NCBI GenBank assembly: GCA_000405805.1
Contig: ASPJ01000001.1
Span: 62,001 to 126,000, forward strand
Direction of reading: 5' to 3'
DNA: 64,000 nt
Source of the DNA: Fidelibacterota bacterium SCGC AAA003-L08
Lineage (GTDB): Bacteria > Fidelibacterota > Marinisomatia > SCGC-AAA003-L08 > D37C17
In this document: in pieces, positions 1 to 11,000 of the stretch
Numbering within the stretch: the first letter of the stretch is position 1
How the letters are laid out: every line of letters begins with the position of its first letter
Program-made: the position numbers and the translations under genes
The notes under the pieces: model-generated
Told to the model about the DNA's origin: nothing
Database searches by the model: none
What the model saw: only the letters and a program-made list of their open reading frames with translations

Positions 1-1718
1 CCCAATCAGCAGAAAATTTTTCTAAAAGTTTAGATTTAAAGAATTCGAATCTAGATTTTAAATATTACTATGATTTAATTTTAGAAGATACAACCTATAA
101 TCAAGAAATGATTAATGCCTTTGAATTTATAGCTGAAATTGATTCATCCTTCTATGGAAGTTATTTTTATTTATCATTACTACATAAACAGATTGGTAAT
201 CATAACCAATATATGGAATATATGGATAAATATATAAAGTACTCAGATAATAATGAAAAAGCACTGTATTTAAAAGCTATTGATCATTTTGAAAAACATA
301 ATTATATTGAATCTTTATTTATTTTTCAACAGATTTTAATTAATAATAAAAACAGCTTGTTTGCACGAGTAATGACAGCTAAATCCCTGTTTGCATTGAA
401 TTCATTTGAGAATGCAATAGAAGCATTCAAAATAGTATTAGTTAATGATCCTTATAATTTAGAATCACGATATCATTTAGGGATATCATATATTCATTCT
501 GATAAATATAATGCTGCAATAGAGGAATTAACTCAAGTATTATTATTATATCCAGATTATAAAGATACTTATTACTATCTGGGCTACTCATATTTAATGA
601 TTAATGATGAAAATAAAGCGAAGGAATCATTAAATAGAGTAATATTAAATAATCCAGATAATGGGGATGCTCATTATCTATTGGGTACTATTTATGAAAA
701 TATTCTAAATGAAGATAAGGCAATCAGTTCATATAATAATTCCATTAAATACTCTCCAGAAAATTTAGATGCATATAAAAAACTAGGATTGATTTTTTAT
801 AATCAAGAAGAATATAGAGATGCTATGGAATATTTGAGAAAATATATTATACATAATCCAGATAGTACTAATATTTTAAATACACTTGGAGATATCTTCA
901 TAAAAGAAAAAAGATACCAAGAAGTTGTAGATACTTATTATAAATTGATAAATATTAATGGAGACAATATAGACTATTATAATTATATAGCAGATGCATA
1001 CTCCAATCTTAAAGATTATGAAAACTCAAAAAGAGTGTATTATAAAATTAATGAACTAGACAGCTTAAACATCAACTCATATATTAAATTAGGTGAGATT
1101 GCATTACAAGAAAACAATTATAATCAAGCAATCAATTTATTTTTATATGCTACAGAGTATAGTAATGATTCCATTGATTTACTTTACGCGTTAGCATTGG
1201 CATATGGCGAATCGGAATTATTTTTACAGTCAGCCATAACATTTCAACATATTCTAGATTTATATCCAGATAACCCTGAAATTAATTATCAACTAGCAGT
1301 AATTTATAAAGAGATGAATCTACATATATTAGCCATTAGCCATTTTAATAAGTATTTATATTTTTATGGTGAGGATCCAATGGCATTTTATTTTTTGGGA
1401 GAGTCATATCTAAAAATAGAAGATTATCATAATGCTAAATTAGCATTTGAGAAATCTCATAAACTAAACTCAGGAGATTATAGGACTTTATTCTACTTAG
1501 GTCTTGTTTCTCAAGAATTAAGTAATTACGAATCAGCTGCAAAATCATATAAGAAAGCAATTAGAATAAATTCAGATCATAGTTTATCTCATTATAATTT
1601 AGGAATCAGCTACTTAGAACTAGGAAAAAAGCGCGAAGCTCAAAAAAAATTAGATATATTATTCATGTTGGATAAAACACTCTATGATTCTTTAAATGTA
1701 AGAATAAATTCCTTTTAG
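1..1718 (+). CDS. TPR-repeat protein, 5' end outside the window
   Basis: The frame is open from the first full codon at base 3 to a TAG at 1716-1718, so the gene enters from the left; the first ATG at 108 is probably internal. The roughly 571 visible residues are almost entirely tandem 34-residue tetratricopeptide repeats with the usual pattern of small and aromatic residues (for example YYYLGYSYLMINDENKAKES, HYLLGTIYENILNEDKAISS, HYNLGISYLELGKKREAQKK). TPR solenoids are protein-protein interaction scaffolds; no enzymatic domain is visible. Because the N-terminus is missing I cannot say whether the protein is exported or has another domain. Repeat class is certain; the partner and role are unknown. 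Confidence 0.85.
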   Translation, partial: QSAENFSKSLDLKNSNLDFKYYYDLILEDTTYNQEMINAFEFIAEIDSSFYGSYFYLSLLHKQIGNHNQYMEYMDKYIKYSDNNEKALYLKAIDHFEKHNYIESLFIFQQILINNKNSLFARVMTAKSLFALNSFENAIEAFKIVLVNDPYNLESRYHLGISYIHSDKYNAAIEELTQVLLLYPDYKDTYYYLGYSYLMINDENKAKESLNRVILNNPDNGDAHYLLGTIYENILNEDKAISSYNNSIKYSPENLDAYKKLGLIFYNQEEYRDAMEYLRKYIIHNPDSTNILNTLGDIFIKEKRYQEVVDTYYKLININGDNIDYYNYIADAYSNLKDYENSKRVYYKINELDSLNINSYIKLGEIALQENNYNQAINLFLYATEYSNDSIDLLYALALAYGESELFLQSAITFQHILDLYPDNPEINYQLAVIYKEMNLHILAISHFNKYLYFYGEDPMAFYFLGESYLKIEDYHNAKLAFEKSHKLNSGDYRTLFYLGLVSQELSNYESAAKSYKKAIRINSDHSLSHYNLGISYLELGKKREAQKKLDILFMLDKTLYDSLNVRINSF

Positions 1719-1770
1719 ATAAATTTTCTTTGTAAATTTCCGACCGTATTTTTTATTTAAAGAGGAATTT

Positions 1771-2466
1771 ATGAAATATTTAATCCCCCCGAGTGAAGGT
1801 AAAAGTAAAGTTGTTTCAAAGGACATTTTTTTTTCTGATACAGATTTCAAATTTGTCCATCATGTAAACCAGGTAGTAAGATTATTAAGTTTAATTGATG
1901 ATGAAGATTTAAGTTCTGTATATGGTACATCGCAAGAAAAAGCACTTGCTCTGCATAGACAGAATCAAGATATTTTTAATAGTAAATGTGCCTATGCTAT
2001 TGAGAGATACACAGGCGTTGTATATGAACATTTGAGCTGGCAAACATTAGATAAAAAATCCCAGAATTTTCTTCAAGACAATATATATATATTCAGCGGA
2101 TTATTTGGGATGCTTTCTCCAAAAACACTTATTCCAGAATATAAACTAAAGATGAATGTCTTATCATTACAATATCACTGGAGCCCAATATTGACAGAAG
2201 AATTAAATAAAGAAGATTTAGTGATAGATTTATTACCTCAAGTTCATAGAAAAGCTTATAATAAAGGTAAAAATGTAATAATGATTGATTTTCAAGTTAT
2301 TAAAAAGGGTAAAAAATCAGCTGCAGGACATTTTGGGAAAGCTGTAAAAGGTCAATTTATCCGTTATATAGCAGAAAATCAAATTACAAATATTGATGAT
2401 TTTGAGGGTTTTGAATATCAAGGTTTTAAATGGGACGGCAAAGCATTCCTAAAAGAAGATAATTAA
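1771..2466 (+). CDS. yaaA: YaaA family peroxide-stress protein
   Basis: The product has 231 residues, slightly shorter than E. coli YaaA (about 258). The N-terminal signature MKYLIPPSEGKSK and the C-terminal part (VHRKAYNKGKNVIMIDFQV, then GHFGKAVKGQFIRYI) are typical of the YaaA/DUF328 family. E. coli YaaA belongs to the OxyR regulon, binds DNA and limits intracellular free iron during peroxide stress; the same role here is inferred from family. The start is well supported by AAAGAGGAA about six bases before the ATG. It lies 52 bp after the TPR gene and ends 4 bp before the convergent purU gene, with no obvious terminator between them. Confidence 0.88.
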   Translation: MKYLIPPSEGKSKVVSKDIFFSDTDFKFVHHVNQVVRLLSLIDDEDLSSVYGTSQEKALALHRQNQDIFNSKCAYAIERYTGVVYEHLSWQTLDKKSQNFLQDNIYIFSGLFGMLSPKTLIPEYKLKMNVLSLQYHWSPILTEELNKEDLVIDLLPQVHRKAYNKGKNVIMIDFQVIKKGKKSAAGHFGKAVKGQFIRYIAENQITNIDDFEGFEYQGFKWDGKAFLKEDN

Positions 2467-2470
2467 AAAA

Positions 2471-3286
2471 TTAATCAAATATAATAGTCTTATTGTTATG
2501 CACAATAATTTTATATTCTAAATGAGATTTAACTGCTTTATATAAAACATTTCTTTCTATTTCTCTCCCTAATTGGATAATATTTTTTATAGAATTTTTA
2601 TGATTAATATGAATGACATTTTGTGCTATGATAGGTCCGTCGTCTAATTCATTTGTGACATAGTGTGCGGTAGCTCCAATAATCTTAACGCCTTTATTAT
2701 AGGCTTGATGATATGGACGAGCCCCTTTAAATGCAGGTAAAAATCCGTGATGTATATTGATAATATTATTATTATATAATTTTACAATTTCTTTAGGTAT
2801 AATTTGCATATATCTTGCTAAGATAATCAGTTCAATTTTTTGTTGTTTTAATGTTTGGAGAAGATTTTTGTTATCATTAATATGGATGAAACTTATATCA
2901 AATTGTTTTGCAATAGAAGATAATTCATTATGATTACTAATAATGATGGGAAAATTACAATTCAATTCATCTGATTTATTTTTTATTAATAAATCATAGA
3001 TTGGCTCTTCTTCGGTAGTTCCTAGTATTGCAACATTTATTTTTTTATCCGGATCAAATAAGTAAAGTTTTCCCTCAAGTTCATCACTTAATTCAGCAAG
3101 TTCATTTTCAGGAAATTGAGTATCATTATTTTCTGCAAAAATTCTAATATAAAATTTTGAATTTTCTTGGTCAACATGTTGTTCTATAGATAATATATTA
3201 TTATCAGATTGATATAGAATAGATGTTAATTGAGCAATAATACCTTTTTGGTCAGGACAAATTAATTGAATTATAATTTTTTTCAT
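2471..3286 (-). CDS. purU: Formyltetrahydrofolate deformylase
   Basis: PurU hydrolyses 10-formyl-tetrahydrofolate to tetrahydrofolate and formate, balancing one-carbon pools and supplying formate for purine synthesis. The 271-residue protein has the family architecture: an N-terminal ACT domain (residues 1 to about 80, beginning IIIQLICPDQKGIIAQLTSI) and a C-terminal formyl-transferase fold. The Asn-His-Asp active-site set is visible in NIHHGFLPAF and in the later ELDDGPII. A glycinamide ribonucleotide formyltransferase would lack the ACT domain, so purU is the better call. It is convergent with yaaA and stands alone on this strand, 46 bp from the gene behind it. Confidence 0.93.
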   Translation of the reverse strand: MKKIIIQLICPDQKGIIAQLTSILYQSDNNILSIEQHVDQENSKFYIRIFAENNDTQFPENELAELSDELEGKLYLFDPDKKINVAILGTTEEEPIYDLLIKNKSDELNCNFPIIISNHNELSSIAKQFDISFIHINDNKNLLQTLKQQKIELIILARYMQIIPKEIVKLYNNNIINIHHGFLPAFKGARPYHQAYNKGVKIIGATAHYVTNELDDGPIIAQNVIHINHKNSIKNIIQLGREIERNVLYKAVKSHLEYKIIVHNNKTIIFD

Positions 3287-3332
3287 AAAATAATATAGTG
3301 ATTATATATTCTAAGTTTTAATAGTTTTAAAA

Positions 3333-4472
3333 CTACCTATATAAATTCATTTTTTCAGCATATATACGAGTTGTCTTTTCTAATATTGTAGGAGCCCCTT
3401 GATAGTTATGAGACCCAAAATATATATTAGTTTTGATTAATGCATGCCAAATAAAGAATATTAAGATTAGACCGTTTAAAGTATATTTTAATATTTTTAG
3501 GTTAATTTTATTATTTATAATAATAAATGAACAAATTATTGCAATTCCATATGCTAAAAAATCACCAATACCATATAGATTGGTAATTGAATTTGCAAAA
3601 ACAAATATTAACAGTAAATATATCCAATCTAAATGTCTAATAGACTTAAAATAATCGTGCTTATTATTTATTTCACTTATTTTATCCTTAGTAGGCAAGT
3701 AATCTGTTAAAGATACTTTTTCTTTTAAAGGATTTGCATAAGAATAAGAAAGAGCGCTACTAGGACAGCCTGAAATACACATCATACAAGAAGTACAGTT
3801 TGTATTAGTTACTTTCTTAAAATTATTAATTTCATAATTCACATCAATACCTACTGGGCATGATGCAGTGCAATTATGACAATTGGTACAAGTACCTGTT
3901 TTACGAACTTTAAATAATGCTAAAGAATTAGGTATTTTTAAAAAAGCGCCCCAGGGACAAATAAAACGGCAAAATCCTTTTCTTCCAAGAAAATATATTA
4001 TTAAAAATCCATCTACTATAAAAGTTAATGTACCAATTATATAACCAGGCAGGAATTCCCATATGTTAGGTTCATTTATTTTTACGGACATTTCCCAGGG
4101 GAGATTAATTGCAAAAAATAAATTATTAATAATATATAGGTGTAATAATATAAATAAAGGTAAAAAAGTAACTAGTTTTGAGTCTATGGTTTTGGGTTGG
4201 ATATTCATTTTTTTTAAAGCTAACCAAGCTAATTCTTGAATTGCTCCAAAGTGACATGCCCATCCACAAAAAAAACGGCCAAAAATCAATGTAAAAACAA
4301 ATGAAATAATCACTAATAATACTCCAGCATTAATTTTTCCAAGTTTGAGGAATGAGTGAAAAAATTCTTGAAAATCGACACTTCCAATTTTACTATCACC
4401 CCAATAGAATATATGAAGTAATATTAATATATGGATAAGGATTAAAGAGGCAATTCTAAATCTTTGTATCAT
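3333..4472 (-). CDS. NapH/NosR-like 4Fe-4S ferredoxin-type membrane protein
   Basis: This 379-residue integral membrane protein has about six or seven hydrophobic segments and two cytoplasmic cysteine clusters. Loop motifs CGWACHFGAIQE and CRFICPWGAF are typical of the NapH/CcoG/NosR polyferredoxin group. They are followed by a bis-4Fe-4S ferredoxin pattern near residues 195-237 (CTNCHNCTASCPVGID, then CTSCMMCISGCP). Such proteins move electrons between the quinone pool and periplasmic redox enzymes. No nap, nos or cco partner is present here. Its ATG overlaps the stop of the upstream VCBS/ASPIC gene by one base (TAATG), so the two are probably translationally coupled. The electron acceptor is unknown. 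Confidence 0.8.
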   Translation of the reverse strand: MIQRFRIASLILIHILILLHIFYWGDSKIGSVDFQEFFHSFLKLGKINAGVLLVIISFVFTLIFGRFFCGWACHFGAIQELAWLALKKMNIQPKTIDSKLVTFLPLFILLHLYIINNLFFAINLPWEMSVKINEPNIWEFLPGYIIGTLTFIVDGFLIIYFLGRKGFCRFICPWGAFLKIPNSLALFKVRKTGTCTNCHNCTASCPVGIDVNYEINNFKKVTNTNCTSCMMCISGCPSSALSYSYANPLKEKVSLTDYLPTKDKISEINNKHDYFKSIRHLDWIYLLLIFVFANSITNLYGIGDFLAYGIAIICSFIIINNKINLKILKYTLNGLILIFFIWHALIKTNIYFGSHNYQGAPTILEKTTRIYAEKMNLYR

Positions 4473-6853
4473 TAGTGGATTAGAATGAATTCTACTAATT
4501 TAGTTAAATCCAGAACATCAAGTTCAGTTGAATAATCTAAATCTCCAGCCCAGAATTGTTTTTCATCAAAATCATAATAATTAGATAAAATTTCATGAAT
4601 TATCTGAACAACATCAACGATATTTACACTTTCATCAATATTTACATCACCTTTCATACCAACAAAGCCAATATTTTCCACTATTTTATAACTTTGATTT
4701 AAATCAATAAAGCCAGATAAATAATCTATTTTTGGTTGATTAGTTAAAGTATCCATACTTGGCCATTTTATTATAATATTTTCTATAAAACTACTCTCCC
4801 CAAGTCCAAAATGTAATTGCAACGGGTCCATGCTTCCATGCCCTTTACCAGCGATAACTTCTCTAAAATATGTTCCCATATCTGTTTCAATAATTACTTT
4901 TGCTCCTATAGCAGATTTATTTGAATTTTCACTCCAACCTAAGTTAGATATTCCATATTGAGCACCTTCTAAATCAATTTTTAGCCAGGTGTTATTGTTC
5001 ACCAAGGAATCTTGTGAAATATTTTCAAATAACAAGCTTGTATATTTATAACCTTGTGAATCAGGACCATGTCCATGGGCCATTAGTAATCCAGGTGTAA
5101 ACATATCCAATAGTCCATCATTATTATAATCTGCAGCAACTACATCTTGAGTTGCAGACATAAATAAAGGATTAAATGAATTATCCCAAAGATTATCTCC
5201 ATTATTTAAATATATATCATCCTCGCGCTTAAAATTTGCTGCCCATAAATCAATTAAGCCATCATTATTAAAATCACCCCATCCAGCACCATTACTTAGA
5301 GAATCTGATTCTATATTATATATATCAGCAACATTTATAAATTGGCCATCATCATTTCTGTATAATCTATTTTTACCCCAATTAGATAAATATAAATCAA
5401 AATCTGAATCATTATCATAATCTCCCCATGCAGCACCATAGCCAGTACTTCCCTCGATTTCAATGGCACTATCATCTAAAGCTAGTTCTGAAGATTTTTG
5501 GATAAACATATTTTCGCCAAGATTTTCCTGATAAGTAACAGTTCCTGATTCTAGTGTAAGATGCTGATTTTCAAATAGCCAATTACCGCTGGGGTCATTA
5601 TCACAATCATCTGGATCATCCATATCAGAGTTACATCCTTTTCTAGGAATGAATACATCTTGATCACCATCACCATCATAATCAGCAATAGCAAGAGTTC
5701 TAGATGAGCTATCATCATCATCACGACTAAATTCATAAGCTAATTCAAAAATGGGGGTTCCCTCATCATCTAATCCTTGATTTATATAACAATAGAATTG
5801 ACGATCTCCTGCTTTTTCTATTGCAATAATATCTAAATCTCCATCTAAATCAACATCCATTAAACCCTGACTATGTAAATCGTCCATTAAATCTTCATCT
5901 AAATATTCAACAGTATCAAAATGATGATTTCCAAAGTTTAATAAAAGTCGATGATTACTTGTTTCATAATATCTCCATTTTAATATATCGGGGTATCCAT
6001 TATTATCAACATCCCCCACTACAATTCCTTTCATCCCAGATTCATTAATATCTACTTCATCAGTTAATTCATAAAAATGATCGCCCCTATTTTCAAAATA
6101 ATGGGATTGAGTATATCCATAATACAAATCTAGATCTCCATCTAAATCAAAATCTGCAAATGTTCCCCCTTTAGCTTTCATTCGGGAGTAATCACTGTTT
6201 ATTGGGTGAACAAATGCACTAAATAATCCGCTAGACATATCTTGAGGGTCAACAATAATTTCATACTCTTCAGTTAAATCTGATGGAGGAAAAGTAATAT
6301 CATCTAACCAAGCACAATCATCATCATCAGTTACACTACCATCTTTTACATAAGACCAACTTATAGTATGAACCCCTTCATCTAAAGGATAGTAAATATA
6401 TTTCCAGTCCCCACTAGAATCTTCAAATTCAGCTAATAGTTCACCATCTACAAAAAATTCCAAACCATCATAAAAACAATCATCTGGAGCAGAAGAAGAG
6501 CAATCTTCTGCATCGACTTTATAATAAAACTCTAATGGACCGGATTCATATACATCAATAGTAATATTAACGGTACTTGACTGATCATCCTCTATATCTC
6601 CTGAACGGATGCTATAAATTCCTGAATACACTTCATCGGAATCAAGTTCCCAATCGGAATCGCCAGTCAATTCAAAGTGAGCTTCATCTAATTCATTATC
6701 CTCAAAGCTTATATATGATTGTCCCTCAGGAATAATATCCCTCAAATTACTATTGGTAACTAGGAAAAAAACTTGTGAAGATAGATTCCCAATTATTAAT
6801 AGAAATAAAATAAACATAAATAAACGTAGATATTTGATTTTAAACCATTTCAT
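4472..6853 (-). CDS. Exported VCBS/FG-GAP repeat protein with ASPIC/UnbV domain and C-terminal dockerin-like pair
   Basis: The 793-residue protein starts with a hydrophobic export signal (about residues 8-30). A beta-rich region follows (about 45-190), then seven or so FG-GAP/VCBS propeller blades with calcium-binding loops such as DFDLDGDLDLYYG, DYDGDGDQDVFIP and DFNNDGLIDLW. Next come an ASPIC/UnbV-type segment (IGAKVIIETDMGTYFREV to ENIIIKWPS) and two dockerin-like repeats in the last 59 residues (GDVNIDESVNIVDVVQI and GDLDYSTELDVLDLTKL). This is the CRTAC1-like architecture, normally extracellular or surface-bound and of unknown substrate. It is first in a two-gene unit, overlapping the NapH-like gene by one base. 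The acidic loops suggest calcium-dependent folding. Confidence 0.85.
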   Translation of the reverse strand: MKWFKIKYLRLFMFILFLLIIGNLSSQVFFLVTNSNLRDIIPEGQSYISFEDNELDEAHFELTGDSDWELDSDEVYSGIYSIRSGDIEDDQSSTVNITIDVYESGPLEFYYKVDAEDCSSSAPDDCFYDGLEFFVDGELLAEFEDSSGDWKYIYYPLDEGVHTISWSYVKDGSVTDDDDCAWLDDITFPPSDLTEEYEIIVDPQDMSSGLFSAFVHPINSDYSRMKAKGGTFADFDLDGDLDLYYGYTQSHYFENRGDHFYELTDEVDINESGMKGIVVGDVDNNGYPDILKWRYYETSNHRLLLNFGNHHFDTVEYLDEDLMDDLHSQGLMDVDLDGDLDIIAIEKAGDRQFYCYINQGLDDEGTPIFELAYEFSRDDDDSSSRTLAIADYDGDGDQDVFIPRKGCNSDMDDPDDCDNDPSGNWLFENQHLTLESGTVTYQENLGENMFIQKSSELALDDSAIEIEGSTGYGAAWGDYDNDSDFDLYLSNWGKNRLYRNDDGQFINVADIYNIESDSLSNGAGWGDFNNDGLIDLWAANFKREDDIYLNNGDNLWDNSFNPLFMSATQDVVAADYNNDGLLDMFTPGLLMAHGHGPDSQGYKYTSLLFENISQDSLVNNNTWLKIDLEGAQYGISNLGWSENSNKSAIGAKVIIETDMGTYFREVIAGKGHGSMDPLQLHFGLGESSFIENIIIKWPSMDTLTNQPKIDYLSGFIDLNQSYKIVENIGFVGMKGDVNIDESVNIVDVVQIIHEILSNYYDFDEKQFWAGDLDYSTELDVLDLTKLVEFILIH

Positions 6854-6953
6854 AGTTGAAAGTTAATAATATATGTATATTCCTACTTGTTAAAATATGT
6901 TACCTAACTTAATTTAAGATATGCAATTATATATGAATTCAGCAAAGAATATT

Positions 6954-6981
6954 AATAGCTCCCTCGAGGAGCTATTTTTTT
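6954..6981 (+). terminator. Hairpin plus T-tract in the carA leader (candidate attenuator)
   Basis: A perfect 9-bp inverted repeat, AATAGCTCC / GGAGCTATT, with a CTCGA loop spans 6954-6976 and runs into an unbroken T-tract (6975-6981). It has the form of a rho-independent terminator for plus-strand transcription. No plus-strand gene ends upstream; the neighbour is divergent and starts at 6853. The T-tract ends 13 bases before the carA ATG, so any carA transcript started in the intergenic region must pass through it. I infer a leader terminator or attenuator; I did not find a clear antiterminator or leader peptide. Confidence 0.7.
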
Positions 6982-6994
6982 GTCAAATAATTTT

Positions 6995-8086
6995 ATGAAT
7001 CAAGAGAAGAAATTAACAAAACTAATTCTAGAGAATGAAAAAGTATTTACAGGAAATAGTTTTGGTTTTTCAGGTGAGACCATCGGAGAAATATGCTTTA
7101 ATACTGGAATGACTGGTTATCAAGAAATTTTAACAGATCCTTCATATTGTGGCCAATTAGTAACAATGACCCAGCCTCATATTGGTAATTACGGAGTTAA
7201 TGAATCAGATATAGAAAGTAAAAATATTCAGGTCTCTGGTTTTATTATTAGACAAGAGGCAATTTCTCCATCAAATTATAGATCTACTAAATCTATAGGG
7301 GAATATTTAGAAAAAAATAAAATTGTAGGTATTCAGGGCATTGATACGAGAATGTTAACACGTATCATTAGAAATGAAGGTGCCATGAATGCAATTATTA
7401 GCAATAAAGATATAAATGAAAAATCATTATTAAGTAAATTAGCAAAAGCCCCTAATATGTCAGGTCTTGACCTTGCTAAGGTAGTGACATGTAAAAAACC
7501 ATATAATTTAAATGGTAAAAAATCAAGATTTAACGTTGTTGCAATTGACTATGGAATTAAAACAAATATAATACGACTATTAGAAAGTAATGATTGTAGT
7601 GTGACCATAGTTCCCGCCCATACAACGACAGAAAAAATACTTAATTTAAATCCGGATGGAGTGTTCCTTTCTAATGGTCCTGGAGATCCATCAGCTGTTA
7701 ATTATGGTATTGAAGTTGTAAAAGAACTATTAGGAGTTAAACCAATTTTTGGTATTTGTTTAGGGCACCAAATATTAGCATTAGCACTAGGTGCAGAAAC
7801 ATATAAATTAAAATTTGGGCATAGAGGTTGTAACCACCCAGTGAAGAATTTGCTAAATGGAAAGATTGAAATTACTAGCCAAAATCATGGATTTGCAGTT
7901 AAATCTGATTCATTACCAAAGCATGTAAAAATTACTCATATAAGTTTAAATGATGAAACGGTCGAGGGATTAGATTGTAAAAAATACTCAGCATTTTCAG
8001 TACAGTATCATCCAGAATCAAGTCCTGGCCCACATGATAGTCGTTATTTGTTTAATCATTTCATCAAGTTAATGGAAAAATTTTAA
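6995..8086 (+). CDS. carA: Carbamoyl-phosphate synthase small (glutaminase) subunit
   Basis: CarA hydrolyses glutamine and channels ammonia to CarB for carbamoyl phosphate, the precursor of pyrimidines and arginine. The protein has the N-terminal CPSase small-chain domain (up to about residue 150) and a class I glutamine amidotransferase domain. The nucleophile is Cys255 in [10 protein letters not shown], and the His/Glu pair is in QYHPESS (339 and 341). I start at the ATG at 6995 because an in-frame TTG at 6980 lies inside the T-tract of the leader hairpin. The resulting 363 residues fit the family. carB follows after a single base, so the two are an operon, probably controlled through the leader hairpin. 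Confidence 0.95.
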   Translation: MNQEKKLTKLILENEKVFTGNSFGFSGETIGEICFNTGMTGYQEILTDPSYCGQLVTMTQPHIGNYGVNESDIESKNIQVSGFIIRQEAISPSNYRSTKSIGEYLEKNKIVGIQGIDTRMLTRIIRNEGAMNAIISNKDINEKSLLSKLAKAPNMSGLDLAKVVTCKKPYNLNGKKSRFNVVAIDYGIKTNIIRLLESNDCSVTIVPAHTTTEKILNLNPDGVFLSNGPGDPSAVNYGIEVVKELLGVKPIFGICLGHQILALALGAETYKLKFGHRGCNHPVKNLLNGKIEITSQNHGFAVKSDSLPKHVKITHISLNDETVEGLDCKKYSAFSVQYHPESSPGPHDSRYLFNHFIKLMEKF

Positions 8087-8087
8087 G

Positions 8088-11000
8088 ATGGCTAAACGTA
8101 ATGATATAAAATCAATTATGATTATTGGAGCAGGCCCTATTATTATCGGTCAGGCATGTGAATTTGATTATTCTGGAACACAAGCATGTAAAGCACTAAG
8201 AGAAGAAGGATATAGAATTATATTAATAAATTCAAACCCAGCGACTATTATGACCGATAAAAATTTAGCTGATGCAACATATATAGAACCCATTACAATC
8301 GATTCCATTGAAGCAATTATTAAAAAAGAAAAGCCAGATGCTCTACTGCCAACGGTTGGAGGACAAACTGCGCTTGATGCAGCAGTTCAACTTGAAAAGA
8401 AAGGAATCCTCAATAAGTATAATGTAGAGCTGATTGGAGCAAATATAGATGCAATTGAACAGGCAGAAGATAGAGAAAAATTTAAATTATTAATGGATAG
8501 TATAGGTATTGAAACTGCTAAAGGCGGATTTGTGAAATCAACAGAAGACGCTAAAGGAATGATTGATAAAATTCCATTTCCAATGATTATCAGGCCCTCA
8601 TTCACTATGGGTGGCACTGGTGGTTCTGTAGCATATAATATTGAAGAATTTCAAGAAATGGTTGAAAACGGATTATCAGCAAGCCCTATAGGTGAAGTTT
8701 TAATTGAAGAATCATTATTGGGGTGGAAAGAATTTGAAATGGAAGTTGTAAGAGATGGGAATGATAATGCAATTATTGTTTGCTCAATTGAGAATATAGA
8801 TCCAATGGGAGTACATACAGGGGATTCAATAACAGTTGCTCCATCTCAGACATTATCTGATAAAGAATATCAGATGATGAGGAATTGGTCTATAGAATGT
8901 TTGCGGGCAATTGGAGTAGATACGGGGGGATCAAATGTTCAATTCGCAGTTAACCCCATAGATGGAAGAATGATAATTATTGAAATGAACCCTCGGGTAA
9001 GTCGGTCATCAGCATTAGCATCAAAAGCAACAGGATTTCCAATTGCAAAAGTTGCAGCTAAATTAGCAGTTGGATATACATTGGATGAATTACCAAATGA
9101 TATTACTGGAAAAACAAAGGCTGCATTTGAGCCAAGCATTGATTATGTAGTCACTAAAATTCCACGATTTGATTTTGAAAAATTCCCTACATCCTCTGGA
9201 ATATTAGGAGTACAAATGCAGTCTGTTGGTGAAGCAATGGCTATTGGAAGAACTTTTAGAGAAAGTATTCAAAAAGCATATCGCTCATTAGAGGTTGGAT
9301 TAGATGGAATGGATCCTAAAGAAACTCAATACAGAAAATTAGATCTAGGGAAATTAGGATATCCAACATCATTTAGATTGTTAAAGGTTAAACAAGCAAT
9401 GGAAGAAGGCCATGAAGTTGGTGCCATTCATAAACAAACTAGTATTGACCCTTGGTTTTTAGATGAAATTAAAGCCCTTGTAGATTTTAAAAATCAATCA
9501 GTAGCTTTTAATAAAAAAAATATTCTACAATTAAAAAAAGAAGGATTTTCAGATAATCAGATTGCTAGAAAATTTAATAAAAGTGAATTAGATGTAAGAA
9601 ATTTTAGAAAAGAGAATGGGGTTTTACCAACATACAAAGTTGTAGATACATGCGCTGCAGAATTTGAAGCATTAACCCCATATTGTTATTCTACATATGA
9701 AGAAGAAAATGAAATTGAACCACTAAAAGATAAGAAAATTATTATTTTAGGAGGTGGACCCAATAGAATAGGCCAAGGCATTGAATTTGATTATTGTTGT
9801 GTGCAGGCTGTTTTTGGATTAAAAGAATTGGGATATAAAACCATTATGATTAACTGCAACCCTGAAACAGTATCAACAGATTTTGATATTGCAGATAGAT
9901 TATATTTTGAACCATTAACTTTTGAAGATGTAATGAATGTGATAGACTTTGAAAAACCATATGGTGTTTTAGTACAATTTGGAGGGCAAACACCACTGAA
10001 TATAGCATCCAGATTACAACAACAAAAGGTTAAAATTATAGGAACAAGTCCTAAATCAATTGATTTGGCAGAGAATAGAAAAAAATTCGGTAAAATTTTA
10101 AAAAGATTAAATATTCCTGCTCCCAATTGGGGAACCGCTTTTTCTGTTGAAGATGCTCAAAAAATTGCTAATAAAATTAAATACCCAGTATTAGTTAGAC
10201 CATCATATGTACTTGGTGGCAGAGGAATGGAAATTGTATATGATGATGATGCGCTTAAAACTTTTGTTGGAAAAGCCGCATTAGTATCTGGAGATCACCC
10301 TATACTTATTGATGCATTTTTAGAAAATGCATTTGAATTTGATGTAGATGCTCTTTGTGATGGTAAAGATGTATTTATATCAGGAATTATGCAACATATT
10401 GAAGAAGCAGGGATACATTCAGGAGATTCTTCATGTGTATTTCCACCGTATGAGCTCAGTCCATCTTGCAAAAAAACCATTGAAGATTATACAAAAAAAA
10501 TGGCTATTAAATTAAATACAGTTGGTTTGATTAATATCCAATTTGCAGTTAAAGATGAAGTAGTATATGTTATTGAAGTGAATCCAAGAGCCAGTAGAAC
10601 CATCCCATTTATTAGTAAGGTTATTAATATACCATTGGCCAAATTAGCAGCCCAGATAGGCACAGGAAAGAAAATTGCCAGCTTAAAATTAAAGAATAAT
10701 CTTAGTAAAGGGCTGATTGCAATTAAAAAGCCAGTATTTCCATTTAATAAATTTCCAAATCAATCATTATTTTTATCTCCAGAGATGAAGTCCACTGGAG
10801 AAGTCATAGGCCTTGATTCTAATTTAGGTTCTGCATATGCAAAAGCAGCAATGGGTGCGGGTACTACGCTCCCAATCAAGGGGAATGTATTTATGTCAGT
10901 TAATGAATCAGATAAAATGAAAATAATTCCAATTGCAAGAGACTTTCAAGAATTTGGGTTTAATATATATGCAACTAGTGGAACAGCAGCAGTATTAAAG

